From: Sarcophilus harrisii
Lineage: Eukaryota > Chordata > Mammalia > Dasyuromorphia > Dasyuridae
Direction of reading: 5' to 3'
Length of the DNA: 64,000 nt
NCBI RefSeq assembly: GCF_902635505.1
Contig: NC_045429.1
Coordinates: 427,021,669-427,085,668, forward strand
In this document: positions 27,924-41,094 of the stretch, one piece after another
How positions within the stretch are numbered: the stretch's first letter is position 1
Layout of the letters: each line of letters begins with the position of its first letter
Position numbers and translations under genes: made by a program
The notes under the pieces: model-generated
What the model saw: the letters and a program-made list of their open reading frames with translations, nothing else
The model's database searches: none
What the model was told of the DNA's origin: nothing

Positions 27924-29023
27924 TAAATTCTGCTTGGGGTAGTCTATGACACATACAAATAAAGAACTTGTGTTGTAAAATATAAAAATAAATCAAATTA
28001 CTGTTCATTTCCCTCCCTCTCCCCCTGCATTCATGTACTTGTATTCTTTTAAACAACTTTTCTGTATCTCATCAGCTGAAAAATTTTCCTAATGTCCCTC
28101 TTACTGGACAAAGAAATGGAGGCCTAGAGAACAAATGTCAGTTTGACATTGAAGCCCTGAGTTCAATGTGCGAACTATTATTACTTGAGGTCACACTGAG
28201 CAGATGGAAAACCAGAAACATATTTCTCCAGGTTTCCAGTTTGGGGCTTTTTCTACCACCAAACACTTTAAAAATTCACTGTTCCAAAACTGGCAATTAT
28301 TCTGAGCCTTTTCAACACTTCAAGGAATATAAAACTCCTAAGGGCACATCTCCCTTCCCTGGATGGAATAACATACGAAACTAACATATACGAATATGTT
28401 CTCTCTCTCTCATATAACATACGAAATTAAGACACCAAGGGAGAACTTGGTTCCTCTGTATATCTACAGGCCTCCGTCTACTGCTAATTCAACTGGCATC
28501 TGTGTGGGTCATTTTAAAACCAGAACTTTATTTTAATGATTCTCTTAAGTGGCTTACAGAGTTCTCTATTTTTACATACATATGGATATGCATACATATA
28601 GTAGGCATTACGCCTACCTAAGGCATTGCATCTCATAACATATTCCTGAGATCTTGTTTTTCTACTTGCAAAACAGCCTAGGGTCAAAAAGGAAAACAAC
28701 TCTCAAAAATCTTGCCCTCAATAATTGGCGTGATATCACCTGAAGCTGGCAAGGGCACATTACCTGCTTATTTCCTTGGACTATTTGATTTCAACCCTGT
28801 TGCCTTTATACTCTGCCTCTTCATCCACAGTTGGAAAGAACCCTGAGAGCCCATGGGGGCTCAGAACTTCCTCAATTCACAACTTAAAAATTTTTCTAGT
28901 AAGTCATCTCATAAAATGAAGTAGACTTCTGAATGAATGATCCTTATTTTCAACTAACAGAATCCTAACCAATATTTCCCATCTCAAGTTTCAACCAAAT
29001 ATCCTGAATAGTGGGATGGTACT

Positions 29024-29029
29024 TTTATT
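29024..29029 (-). terminator. Candidate TDRKH poly(A) signal
   Basis: AATAAA on the minus strand lies 434 bp past the TDRKH stop, in 'agcaataaaagtacc'. A second candidate is near 28527-28532. No transcript evidence is available here. Confidence 0.4.
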
Positions 29030-29462
29030 GCTAGTAGTTGTGGGCAGTGCTAAGGGAAGCCAGGCAGCTTCTGATAGACACATACACACGCACACGCATA
29101 TATAGTCTTTTTTCTGAAAAGTTCTTCATTCTGCTAGTAGAAGAAGCTGTATTTGGTTCACAGCAGGCCAATCAGGAGGCAGCCCACAAAGGAGGAAATG
29201 TGGGTATCTTCTGTGGAATTCGATTTTCTGTTCAGCCACAGGCTCCTTGCCACTTCCTAAGCATGGACAGAAATATGAGAAAGGGTCAAGATATGAGAGC
29301 AAGTCAAGCTTGGAAAATGACCGCCACAGAAAAGGATCAGGGAGAAGAGAGAATGCAGCAGCTCCCCATCCTCACCCCTCACCGTTTTCCTGCTCCATAA
29401 GACACAAATCAGAGCCCCACTCACACAGCAGGCAGATGGCTGAGCCAGCCAGAACACAGACA

Positions 29463-32400
29463 TCAGAGCAAGTCGTCTTCTGCAAGGACACCATCATCAC
29501 CAGAAACTGAAGCAGCTTCTAAGCAAAGACAGGAAGGGGAAATTAGGTAACACCCAACTTGAATAAGCTATTCCCAAAATACTGGATTGGGCAGAGCCAG
29601 GACCTCATCCAACTTTTCCAATTTTGGATCAAAGAGAGTGAAGGCAGAAACCACGGAATTTCAGGAGCCTAGGGTAGAAAACATTGTCAGTTACCTGATA
29701 AACTGAGGCATGACAGAGTGTGTGGTGTCTCTCCAGGACTCTTCTTAGCCTCAGACAACAGGCTGTCTAGAGAGGCATCTGTCTCTGTGGCCTGAAGGAG
29801 TAAAAAAAAAAAAGTGTTAGTGAATGAGGTGAGGGAAAAGGAAACACATCATTGCCCCAACCGTCAACTGTGGAAGCAGGCAAGTCTGGCTCCAGAAGAG
29901 CAAAGCTAAAGCACTTTTTGCCAGCCGCCTTAGATCTAAGGAGAGCCTGAGGCAGAACTCTAGGCTGTGAACCGAATCCCCCAAAGGTTACCACCCTTTA
30001 CAACTACTGGAGCTCACCCACCAATATATCCTGCAGCATCTCAGGGACAGCAGCATCTCCTTCTCCCACGTCTTGGGGAAGTTCAACTGCATACCCTTGG
30101 CGTACTAGTTCTAGCCCAATGTCAAGATTCTGGAAGAGAGAAAGGCAAAAGGATTAAGAAAGATACCTTTTTATTTTCTATGCTAGTCATGAAAATGGGG
30201 GAAAAGGCACTAGGATGAGGAATTTGGGGAAATTCAGAATAATTCCCAAAGTCAAAAGACCAAGGTACTGAGTTCTATGCTTTACCTGTCCATTGCTTGT
30301 GTCATAAAGGTGTATTTCTGGCCAAGTAGAAATTCCTGTTTGCACATAGCTGGAGATCTTGGCCACCAGGGGCTTCCACTCTGCACAGTGAGTGAGATGG
30401 TCAAATTCATCTAGTGCTTCCTCTTCCCACTGTTCACCTGGTGAAACAGGAAGAGGAGTCAGTGCTGAGAATGGGAATAAAATCAGGCGACAACCTATCT
30501 TTTTTGCAGAAGTGGTCTGAGCTCTTGGGAATTCTATCAAGTAGCCAGACGAGATAAAGAGAATTTCCCAGTGTGCTATGTGGAACTCATTCTATCGTGA
30601 GACCAACTCATATGGTTAACTTACCTGAGGGAACAATCCTTGCTAGACTACATTCTATTGCTTGGAATGGGAGGCTTAGAAAGTCACTCCTGAAATAATT
30701 AAAAAAAAAGGTAATTAAGAATCTTATGACAAGATCTTCTAAAAGTCATATTGTATCTCTGCTTTAAGACTATAACATATGAGCAAATCTAATCTATTCC
30801 CCTTAGAACTGGTTCCACTTTAAACTTCCTAATTGAGCTCTTCACAATGTCTCCAATTGAAAGGGATGTTATAACTAGAATTAAGATATGAACTGACCTA
30901 CCTATCTAATCTACTGACCTGATAGCTCTCAAATCCTTGAGTGGGCTCTCCCCATTATCTCCAAAGTCAACAAAGTAGAGATCCAGGTTCCCATTCTCGA
31001 GGGTACCCAAGACACGGGCCCGATACCAGGGTCCATCTGTAGGTAAAGGTGCTGCTACAATGTCACCCACATGTACAGTAAGATCTTCAGGCTACTTGTC
31101 CAAGTTAGAAGGAAGAGGGGGGAGTGGCAATAGATGCATCAAACAAGAAAAGGTGAGAGAAAAAAACAAATATCCATGAGTCACAGAAAACTGGTTCCCA
31201 AAGGGAAAGGAAGAAAATGCATAGAAAGGAAAAGGTAGGAGATATTTATTTTCCTCAAGCCCTATTATCTCCCCAACCCCTTGGTCCACATGGCAACTCA
31301 CTGATTGACTGTTCTCATAGTACTGGGTCATCTCATTGACCAGCTTGTCCAGTTGTAAGCTGCGGGAGCCAATAATCTGGATCCAGAAATGGTTGGGGTT
31401 TTCGGAGGCAGACACATAGACTTCTAGATACTCATCAGCATGAAAACTGAAGTCAGGGCTGGGGACTGAACACATTATGCAGTTGTGGTTGGTGGATATG
31501 ACAAAAGCATCTCTGGCTAATAGAAGAGGGAATTGGGCTAAAGGAGTGATAGCTTTCAGTTTTAAAAATAATCAAAAACAGAAATATGGAATGAAGATTT
31601 TTATACTTTTCTTGTTACTTTCCAATTACAACACTGTCACAGCTATGATATAATTCAGATCTCTAGTCATGTTTTATATCCCTTCAGATGTTGGTCTCCT
31701 TTGGGGATTGTTATAGCTCCCACAGGATGGACATGGCATAAGACTGAGCAAACAAAGCATCAGGTAGCAAGAGATTTGTAGCCTAGTATCTACTAGAATA
31801 CCTGGTTTCCCATTTACTATTCTATCCCACAACTTTCATTTGTGGAAGAAAAAGCTTCCAGAACCTGGGACTTTCCTTTGTTAGGGCTGTTGTATGTTAT
31901 ATGACTATAAAGTAACAAGTCTGATTCCACAAATCACACAAGAAAAACTGTTTCTTTGTAATCACACCTCATACTGAATGGAAGAAGTTTTTGAGGAATA
32001 CTGTATGTAAATCCAAGGTAGAGCAGATCTTTAAATAGTTGCGGATTTATATGAAGAAATATTTTAATACTGGACTGCTAGACTTCTAGCACAGGATTTT
32101 TAATGCTTTTTCTTGCCACCACTTTGTACTTTGGAAATGAACTGCTATAATAATTATGAACAAATATCAGCTCAGCAATTTACTATTTTCAAAGAATCAT
32201 GATTCATTTCCAAGACAAATATAAAGTGCTTTCGATTATCTGTATATTTCAGTTAGCCAAGTGAGTCTTCCCCCATTTATTAGCATGGACAATCAAGCTG
32301 TCACTGGAGATAACATACTTTCAAATTTTGGCATCTCTGGACTGGCTTGGGCTCCCATGTCCTCTTGGTGGCTGTTGTCACTGAGCTTTTTTTCATGGGA

Positions 32401-35400
32401 ATGTTCCACACGTTCTGGTCTCAGCCCAGCTGTATCTCCTCCTCCTCGGCTAGGAGTGGCAGCCAGTGATGGGGCCAGTTTCTTGCCAGTGCCCATGTCC
32501 TTAGGAAAGGCTGGCTCCCCAGCTCCTCCAGGTCCTGCCACTTCTTCTCTCTTGACACTGATGGGCTGTTTGCGCTGTACTCTGGATTCTGCCGAATGAG
32601 CAATCCTCTTCCGAAGCTCTTCATCTTCAGACACTTTTTCTAGAATAAGATGCTTGACAGAAAAAAATCACCTCAGATCAAGTCACGAAAGAAGGGGAAT
32701 CTTCTCATTCAGATTTTACACATGAACACACGCACGCTCAGCTTTACTCAATATTCACCTTGGCTGCTGCCACTTCCTTCTGTGTTCCTGAAATCTTTAT
32801 GAGTCGTGTTAGTAGCAATGTCCCTTCTGATTCCTTGTCACAGGTAATTTTGGCCCCAGAACTCTTGCAGATGGCACGAATGGTTTCCCCACCTCTCCCT
32901 GCAGAAAGATACATAGACAAATTCCTCTGCTTGCCACCTATTTTGCAGCAACAAAAGAAAAATCAATGGAAGAATAAATTTTCATTTCCAAACTGAGCGA
33001 TGTACTAGGTTCTTAATGCCTTAACAAAATAGTTCCTGAAACCTTTCCTGGCAATATAGCCTCTCAGGAACATTTTTTTTTCTTTTAATTTAAAAATTTT
33101 AGGTGGTTTCAATTCCTTCATTCTAAATATATTTTCTTAAAACATTCAAGGAGGCTACACTTTTCAGTCCTAAAATAAACCAGAATACTCTACTACAGTA
33201 AGATAGAGAAAAAGGGCATTAACCAAGTTAAGAACTGGGTCCTAATCCTGGCTTTGAGGAAGGGGGGAATGCTAACTTTATGACCTTAGAATGTCAGTGT
33301 TGAGTCTGTTTGCTCATCTGTAAGCCAGGGATAGTACCTGCCCTGCCTACTTAAACAGAAGAGTTATGAGATACATGGAAAACCAGCTTATCAAAAGCAT
33401 TTTAAATACTATTAAGTGCTGTAAAATTTTAAAACCTTAAAGGGCTAATACTTTATGAGAAAATATGTATTCTACAAAAGGTTAAAGAGATCAGGAGCAG
33501 TTCACTTTTTAATCCTTTGTGAATCTACCACCCATAGTTTTCTCTAAATCTTTTTTGAATTTAATTGGTATTTTGGGCTTATATTTGAGACAAATTGAGT
33601 AAAAACTGTGGTCATCTTTTGGATATCTCACCTAATGGAGATGACAGTGACCAAGAAAAACACTTAAGAAGATGAGATGAAGAAATAAAGCGGCATTAAA
33701 GGGAGACAACAGTACCTATAATTCTGCCCACAGATCTCTGAGGTACTGAAAGCTGTTCATACACTGGGGTGTTCTCTGTCAGGATCTGGTGGATTGCTGC
33801 TTTGGCTTTGCAAACCTGGACAGGAAAGCCACTGATGAGCAGCACCCGTTCTTCACCTACATCTTCTGTATCCACATCAATTCGAGCACCAGTCTGCTTC
33901 CTTAGCTTCAGAGAGGAAAGGAGGAAAAAAAGGGAAAGTGTGTACATCTATGAATATGGCAGGGCTTAGGGAGAGAATACGTAGAGACATATGTTGTTGG
34001 ACATGACCAAAGTGGGAATTAGTTTTCCTTGACATATTTGTTATGAGGACTTTGATTTTTCTTTTCTTTCTTTCTTCTCTTTTTTTAAAATAGGGCATGG
34101 GAAGAAGAAAAAAAATTCTATTTGTTAATTGACAAAAAATTTCTTTTAACTAAGAGACTTTGAGAACTGATTCTTTAAATGGAACTATGGGTGCTCTAGG
34201 GAGATGGAAGTAAAGAAAATGGCTAAGTAGCCAACTCCCTGATCCAGCTCCTAATTGGAAATGCAATCAATCCTTACCTTACCTGAATTAACAGGCAATG
34301 AACAGATAATGGCAATTACAAAAACAATCAATTTAAAAATATTCTAATTTGTGATACTTTTTTTTTAAACCTTCAAAAAGATTTTTTTAAAAGTCAGTTT
34401 TACTTTATTTTCAGCACTCTATAATTCTCTCTACTTCCCTTGACCCTCCACAAAACTATCACAAACATGTGTAGCTGAACAAACCATCCTTTGGTCATGT
34501 CAAAAAACCAACAAGTTTCAATCTGTACTTGAGTCCTTCAGAAACTATGAGGAGGTGGGCAGCATGTTTCATCACTAAATCTCTGGAATATTGGGTGGTC
34601 ATCATTCTGACTGGAGTTCTTAAGTTTTTCAAAGTTATTTGTCTTTGCAATATTGTTATTAATCGTTCTTTTTAACTCACTTTACATCTCATCAGTTCAT
34701 ACAAGTCTTCCCAGGTTTTTCTGAACCATTCCCTTTAGCAGTTCTTGAAGCACAACAGTATTCCATTACAATCATATATCATAATTTGTTCAGCCATTCT
34801 AATTGATAGGCACCTCCATCAATTGCCAATTCCATCAGTTTTCAATTCTTTGCCACCACCAAAAAATGTTGTTACAAATATTTTGGAATATATAAGTACT
34901 TTTCCTTTCTTCATTCTCTGGGTCAAAGGATATGCACAATTTAAAATCTTTTTGGGCAGAGTTCTGAATTGCTTTTCATCATGGTTGAATCAATTTACAA
35001 TTCTACCAACAGTACATTAACATACTGTTTGTTTACCCCAGAATCATCCTAGCATCTGTTGCTTTTTTTCTTTTGTGTCAACTTTGCCAATCTGATAGGT
35101 ATGAAATTAAAAATGTCGGAATTGTTTTAATTTGTATTTCTCTAATAGTTAGAATTTTAGAGTATTTTTTCATGTGGTTATTTTTAGCTTGGACTCAAGC
35201 TAAACTTGATATCCTCTGACCATTTTCATTATTTTTAATCACAAATCAATTCCCTAAACATTTTAGGAAATGAAAACTTTCTAAAATGACTTGTGTTATC
35301 AGCATTTTTTGTAATAAAGATAAGCTAGAAGCTTTCCCAATAAGGTCAGGGATGTGATGAAAGGATGATGAAAGGATTATCACTATCATTTAATATCATA

Positions 35401-35716
35401 CTAGAAATGATACCTATAGCAATTAGAAAAGAAAAAGAAATGCAAAGAATTGGAATTGGCAATGAAGAAACATAACTATCTTTTTTTGCAGATGATATTA
35501 TGGTACACTTGGAGAATTCCAGAAAACCAACAAAAAACTAGTTAAAATAATAATAAAGCAGCAAAGTTGAAGGATAATACTATATTACCAACAAAGTCTA
35601 GCACACCAAGAAATAGGGGAAAAAATTCCTGTTAAAATAACTGTAGACAATAAAAAATACATGGAAGTCTTCCTGACAAGATAGATGGGTGACACAATCA
35701 CAAAACACTTTTCACC

Positions 35717-35748
<32 letters not shown>

Positions 35749-38700
35749 AATCTTAACGAATGGAAATATATTTAACTGCTCATGGATAGGTTGAACCAAC
35801 ATAATAAAAATGACAATTCTATCTAAATTAATTCAGTGTCATAACCACCAAAAAAAATCTTATAGTCGGAAAAAAATAACACAACACTCATCTAGAAGAA
35901 CAAAAGGTCAAATATCAAGGTAATCAATGGAAAAATATGAAAGAAGTTAGCTATTATCAGTTCTAAAACTATTTAAGATAGCAACAATCATCAAAACAAT
36001 CTGGTACTGGCTAAGAAATATTGGTAAATCAGTGGAATAGATTTTTACATAGTAGTAAATGACTAATAATTTAGATCCAAGCTTTTAGGAAAGAACTTAT
36101 AATCTGACAAAAATTTCTGGGAAAAGTAGAAAGCACTTTGGCAGAAATTAAATATAGACCAACACCTGATACCACATACTAAGATAAAGTTAAAATGAGT
36201 CCATGATTTAAATACAAGGGTGTGAGCATAAGCAAATTAAGGGGGAAGCATGGAATAGTTTGCCTGTCAGATCTGAGGGAAGAATTTATAACCAAACAAT
36301 AAAGAAAACATAAGTTATAAAATGGATAATTTTGATTACATTAAATTAAAACGGTTTTGCACAAAACCAAACAGCCAAGACTAAAAGGTAAGCAGAAAAT
36401 TAGGGGGAAATTTTATAGCCAGTTTCTCTGACAAAAACCTTCATTTCTCAAATTATAAAGAACTGAAATCAAATTTTTAATTATCACAAGTCATTCCCAA
36501 ACTGATAAATGGTCATAGAATATGAACAGGTATTCAGATGAAGAAATCAAAGCTATCTATGGTCATGTGAAAAAAAATACTTCAAATCAATATCAACTAG
36601 AGAAATGCAAATTTAAAAATCTCTGGGGTACCAATTCCTATCTATCAGATTGGCTAATGTAACAAAAAAAAAAGTAAAATGATAAATATTGAAGGGGGAT
36701 GTGGGGAAATTGAGACACTAAAGCACAGCTGGAAGAATTGTGAACTGATCCAATTATTTCTGGAGAGCAACTTGGAACTATACCCAAAAGACTATGCTAT
36801 GCATACTCTTTGACTCAGCAATCATACTACTAGGATTGTTATCTCAAAATTTTTTTTTTTAAAAAAATAACTTATATGTACAAAAATATTTATCTTGTGG
36901 TATCAAGGAACTAGCTGAATAAGTCATGGTATAAGATTGTAATGGAATAATATTATTATGTAACAAGAAATGATGAGAATGATTTCAGAAAAACCTGGGA
37001 AGATTGATATGAATTGCCATGAAGTGAAGTGAACAGAACCAGGAGAAGCATATATAGTATTGTATGATAATCAACTGTGAATGACTTAAGCTATTCTCAG
37101 CATGACAGTTTTGAAGGACTCATGATGAAAAATGCTATCCACTTCTGAGAAAGAACTGAGGGATTCTGAATGCAAATCAAAGCAAATATTTTTCCAAAGT
37201 TTTGTTTTTCTTGTTTTTAAATTTTTTTGGGGGTGGGAGGTCTGTATTTTCTTTGACAACATGATTAATATAAAATGTTTTGCATGACTACATTGTATAA
37301 CCTATATCAAATTGCTTGCAGTTTTATTTTTCTAATAATTACTTGGATTAAGGAGATGGGAAGTTGCTTTTCTAATTTTTCTAATTGACAAATGAGGAAG
37401 GTAACTATTAGATATATGCTGAGTAGCAAAGAAAATCATCTAATCTAAAACAATGTTTATGGTAAATTACCTATAAAGTAAATTTCTGAGTAATTTAGTC
37501 CATTTCTTGAATATAAGAGCCTTACATTATGAAATAATGGCTAGAATGAAAGCCATCAGTCATTGAAGGGAAGTAATTTAGCTTGCCAAAAGTGCTTTTC
37601 TCTAAAGGCAACTTATTTTCTGTAAGTACATATGATATTGGAGGGGAGGGGAAAAAAAATCAATGAACACATAATATCCACAAAAGCCAACATACTTACT
37701 TGTTTAATATTGGCTCCTTGTCGGCCAATAATCAGCTTCACAGCCTCCTGGGGTACCCGCATCTCTACCTCAATATCATCTTCCCCAACGAATGTCAGAC
37801 GTTCTTCTATAAAATGACCATCAGATTAAGTCCCAATGCCGAAAGTTCATATAATAATACCCTTGTGCTCCCTGACTTCTATGGCAAACATCTGACTGTC
37901 AAAAACTTTAAGATCCCAGAAAGAAAAAAGACAAAGAAACCCAATAGCAGCAACAAATGAAGGTGCTATCTGAATGGGAACTTAAAGATTACAGAAGATG
38001 TGACTAGCAGACAGGATAGCTTTGAAGACTGTTGCTTCACAGACATCAAAACAGGAAAGGATCCCTGGACTTTCTTACAAGGAAGGTGTATTGAGTTTCA
38101 GAGAGTTTTCTGATTCTAAACTATCACAAAAAGGAGAAGGAATCCAAAATTCTGGATATTCTATTCAGATTCAAGACTTTTTATTCCACCAATTTTTTGC
38201 AATCCATTTAAACCCTGAAACACAGCCCATTAGTGGGGATGGTATGAATAAGAAGAAACTGATCTCTCCTCAAGGCTAAATAGGAAGATACATATATAAA
38301 AAGAATAGGGTATTTATATTTACACATATACAATAACAGATATAAGACCAAAAGGTATTCCTCAAAAGTAGTCAAAGGATATAAACAAAACGTTTCTCAA
38401 AAGAAAGATTGAAAATTATTAACAATAACATAGAAAAATGCTCCAAATCTCTAATAATAAGAGATGCAAATCAAAATAACTCTGAGGTTTTATCTTCTAT
38501 CCAACATACTGGAAAAGATGAAAAAAGATGAGGATATCTAATCTAGGATATGGAAAGATAGAACCCTGGTGGATTATTGGTGGAGCTATGAACCAGTACA
38601 ACTGTTTTAGAAAACAATGTAGGAATATTCAAATAAAGAGTTCATACCCTTTGACCCAGCGACTCTAGTATTAGGCTTATATCCCAAGGAGGTCACTGGT

Positions 38701-39563
38701 AATAAAAAAAAAAAAAAATTTCTCACATACACCAAAATATTTATAGTAGCATTTTTTGTATTGTAGTAGAGAATTCAAAACAAAGTATGTACTCATCAAC
38801 TGGGAAATGGCTAAACAAATGGTAGCACATGAATCTAAAGGAATTTTGCTATGCTTTTAAAAATTATGTGTGATAAATACAGAGAAGTGTGGAAAGATCT
38901 ATATGAATTACTTCAGAGTGAAATAAGCAGAGCCAAGGAAATAACATACCCAAAGATTACAACAATATAAATGGAAAAAACCAAACATACAAAAATTCAA
39001 AAGAGAATATTGCAAAATTACAAAGAAGAGCTGGCAGGCGCAGGCTAATACAATGCACATATTTTCAGATTTCTTTTTTAAAAAATGTACCAAGCAGTTA
39101 TGCTGGTTTTCCTCCCTTCTTTTTCTTCAAAATATCATTTTCTTGTATGGGCTAGCTCTCTAGGAGGGGAGGCATATGGGGGAAATTATGCTGATGTTAA
39201 AAAAATCAGTAAAAATTTATTTTTTAAAAAAAGAATCCACTAAGGGTGGCTAGGTGGCATAGTAGATAAGAACATCAGTCTTGAAGTCTGGAGGATATGA
39301 GTTTAAATCTGGTCTCAGACACTTAACACTTCCTAGCTGGTGTGATCTTGGGCAAGTTACTTAACCCCAACTGACTCAGTAAAAAACAAAACAAACAAAC
39401 AAACAAAAACAAACAAACCCACTAGTTCCTTCTTTAGATCAATAGAGCTCTTGAGCACCAGTCCTGAAGTCAGGAGGATATGAGTTTAAATCTGGTCTCA
39501 GACACTTAACACTTCCTACCTGGTTTGCTCTTGGGCAAGTCACTTAACCCCAAATGACTCAGG

Positions 39564-39604
<41 letters not shown>

Positions 39605-40002
39605 ATCCACTAGTTCCCTCTTTAGATCAATAGAGCTCTAAGAAAAGGACAGATGAATTGGTATCTCAGTCTACAGACTTGCTAATGGCAAAGTTGCAAT
39701 ACAAAAAGGAACATATTTCTTTGCTACTGGAAATGCAGTTGGTTGGCAAAGACTCATGTTCCAGTTGAAATATGATAAATTAAGTCTAAAAGGTTTAATT
39801 TTTTTTACTTCAGGTTAATGAAATATGTCAGTTTCTAAAACTTTGCATCTATATGTACATATACACAAAAATACGTACCTCTGCTTTCTCTATACCTTCG
39901 GTAGAGGATATAAGCAACGGTCAGGCTGGCTGGAATTCCAAGGCCCAGTGCTATTTTCTGAATGGTTGAGAGGTTTGTCCAAGAAGACCATTCAGTAGAC
40001 AT
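29463..40002 (-). CDS. TDRKH: TDRKH, Tudor and KH domain protein, twelve coding exons
   Basis: Exons in transcript order: 40002-39879, 37806-37700, 33905-33716, 32898-32759, 32652-32319, 31465-31302, 31091-30919, 30689-30625, 30437-30286, 30129-30022, 29791-29695, 29518-29463. Phases join without conflict to 569 aa (human about 561). The N-terminus MSTEWSSWTNLSTIQKIALG continues into a hydrophobic helix (LGIPASLTVAYILY), the mitochondrial outer-membrane anchor. KH1 has GRQG at residues 69-72 and KH2 GRGG at 141-144. A less conserved linker follows in exon 5. The Tudor domain spans about residues 354-412, with WYRARVLGTLENG and DLYFVDFGDNG containing aromatic-cage and DFGD residues. In other mammals TDRKH binds PIWI proteins through methyl-arginine and brings the trimmer PNLDC1 to mature piRNA 3' ends. 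All key residues are intact. The C-terminus is acidic (SGDDG...EDDLL). Confidence 0.96.
34370..35265 (-). repeat. L1 3' end, antisense, in TDRKH intron
   Basis: The complement reads as L1: 'cttcccaggtttttctgaacc', 'aatttgttcagccattctaattgat', 'ctgggtcaaaggatatgc' and 'ttgtatttctctaatagtt' are antisense L1 ORF2-end and 3'UTR phrases. It lies between TDRKH coding exons 3 and 2, in the same orientation as TDRKH. Confidence 0.75.
35330..37400 (+). mobile_element. Degraded L1 ORF2 3' half and 3'UTR
   Basis: The reverse-transcriptase box FADDIMVHLENS is readable at 35485-35520. Later come 'aacgaatggaaatatatttaac', 'caccatatactaagataaag'-type text, the 'cctatctatcagattggctaa' region and the L1 end ('tgaagtgaagtgaacagaacc', 'cacttctgagaaagaactg'). 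There are many stops and shifts. It is antisense to TDRKH and directly follows an oppositely oriented L1 tail. An A run sits at 35719-35745. Confidence 0.8.
38290..39230 (+). mobile_element. L1 3' end, degraded
   Basis: 'agtcaaaggatataaacaaaacg', 'gaaaaatgctccaaatctct', 'accctttgacccagcgactc', 'actgggaaatggctaaac' and the terminal 'gttaaaaaaatcagtaaaaatttat' give the full L1 3' order. It sits in the intron between TDRKH coding exons 1 and 2 and abuts a SINE cluster. Confidence 0.8.
39242..39639 (+). repeat. Tandemly duplicated SINE plus flank
   Basis: Two SINE copies (39242-39410 and 39453-39600) share the variants 'ggatatgagtttaaatctgg' and 'tctcagacacttaacacttcct'. Each is followed by the same 33-bp non-SINE flank starting ccactagttcc (39419-39451 and 39607-39639, one mismatch). 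The second copy lacks the SINE head. The pattern fits a local tandem duplication of about 185 bp. The A tail of the second copy is expanded (39564-39602). Confidence 0.75.
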
Positions 40003-40474
40003 TTTCTCTGAAGTTCTAACCTGCATTCTGAAGCATGGGAGGGGAAACAAGGAAAGCTTTCAACTAAAACTTATTTGTTGCTAGCAATACTTTTGCCCAA
40101 ATTCTAAGTACCAACTCCAAGGTAAGAAACCCAACTTACTGCACAAGCAACTGAAGGCCATATGTAAAAAGAAACTTACTTTGTCACTTTGCTGCCCAGC
40201 CCTAGAAAAATACACAAACTCACGAAATTTAAAAACAATGAAAAAACCAATTTGGCTGGGGAGCTTAGATAATAAAAACAATAACCCAAACTAAAGTTGG
40301 AAAGTAGGATGATTATAGATTATGGAGGACTTTGAAAGTCATGCTAAGACATTAAATTTGTAGTAGTAGTGAACTAATAATAAAAGGTTTTGAAGACCAA
40401 AATATATTAAGTTTTCAAAGTGTTTTACATCTCCAGATGATTCTTTCTTATTAGATCTTCAGAACTCTGTGAGT

Positions 40475-40640
40475 TAAGTGCCACAGATATCTTCATTTTA
40501 TAGAGGAAGAAACTGAGACTAAGAAAGATTAAGTGACTTGCCCAAGGTCACACAATTGGTTAAGTGTCTGAGATGGGATTCAAACTCCAGTTGTGGCTCC
40601 AAGTCTAGGACTTTTCTGATTGTGCCATGTAGATATCCAG
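40475..40640 (-). repeat. MIR-type CORE-SINE, antisense
   Basis: 'cattttatagaggaagaaactgag', 'taagtgacttgcccaaggtcacacaattgg' and 'gggattcaaactccagttg' are the MIR core and tRNA-like part in complement, in TDRKH intronic sequence. Confidence 0.8.
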
Positions 40641-40871
40641 CCTAAGACTTAGGAAAATTGCTCTGCATCACTAAATAGAATGAAATAGAAAGTAAAGTTT
40701 GGTACAGAACTTCTAACCTCACAAACTCTCTAGTCATCCAACCCCACATTCTTTTCTTGGCCCTTGTCCTTCCTGAAGTTTTGTAGTGTTTGGAATGATT
40801 TCCAGCTCTTGATTTTTCTCTCTGGCCTAACGCACTATCAGTTCCACAGCAAGATCATCTATGCTCTAAGC

Positions 40872-41062
40872 CAGGGGTCCTCAAACTACCGCCGTGGGCC
40901 AGATGCGGCAGCTGAGGACGATTATCCCCCTCACCCAGGGCTATGAAGTTTCTTTATTTAAAGGCCCACAAAACAAAGTTTTTGTTTTTACTATAGGCTG
41001 GCCCTCCAACAGCCTGAGGGACAGTGAACTGGCCCCCTATTTAAAAAGTTTGAGGACCTCTG
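40872..41062. mobile_element. Non-autonomous hAT (Charlie-like) element with intact ends
   Basis: The element is 191 bp. Its terminal inverted repeats are CAGGGGTCCTCAAACT at the left and the complement of CAGAGGTCCTCAAACT at the right (15 of 16 identical). An exact 8-bp target duplication, CTCTAAGC, lies at 40864-40871 and 41063-41070. The size and ends fit a hAT MITE, and no transposase is encoded. Confidence 0.9.
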
Positions 41063-41094
41063 CTCTAAGCCCAATGTTTGGGTAGACCTTGGGG

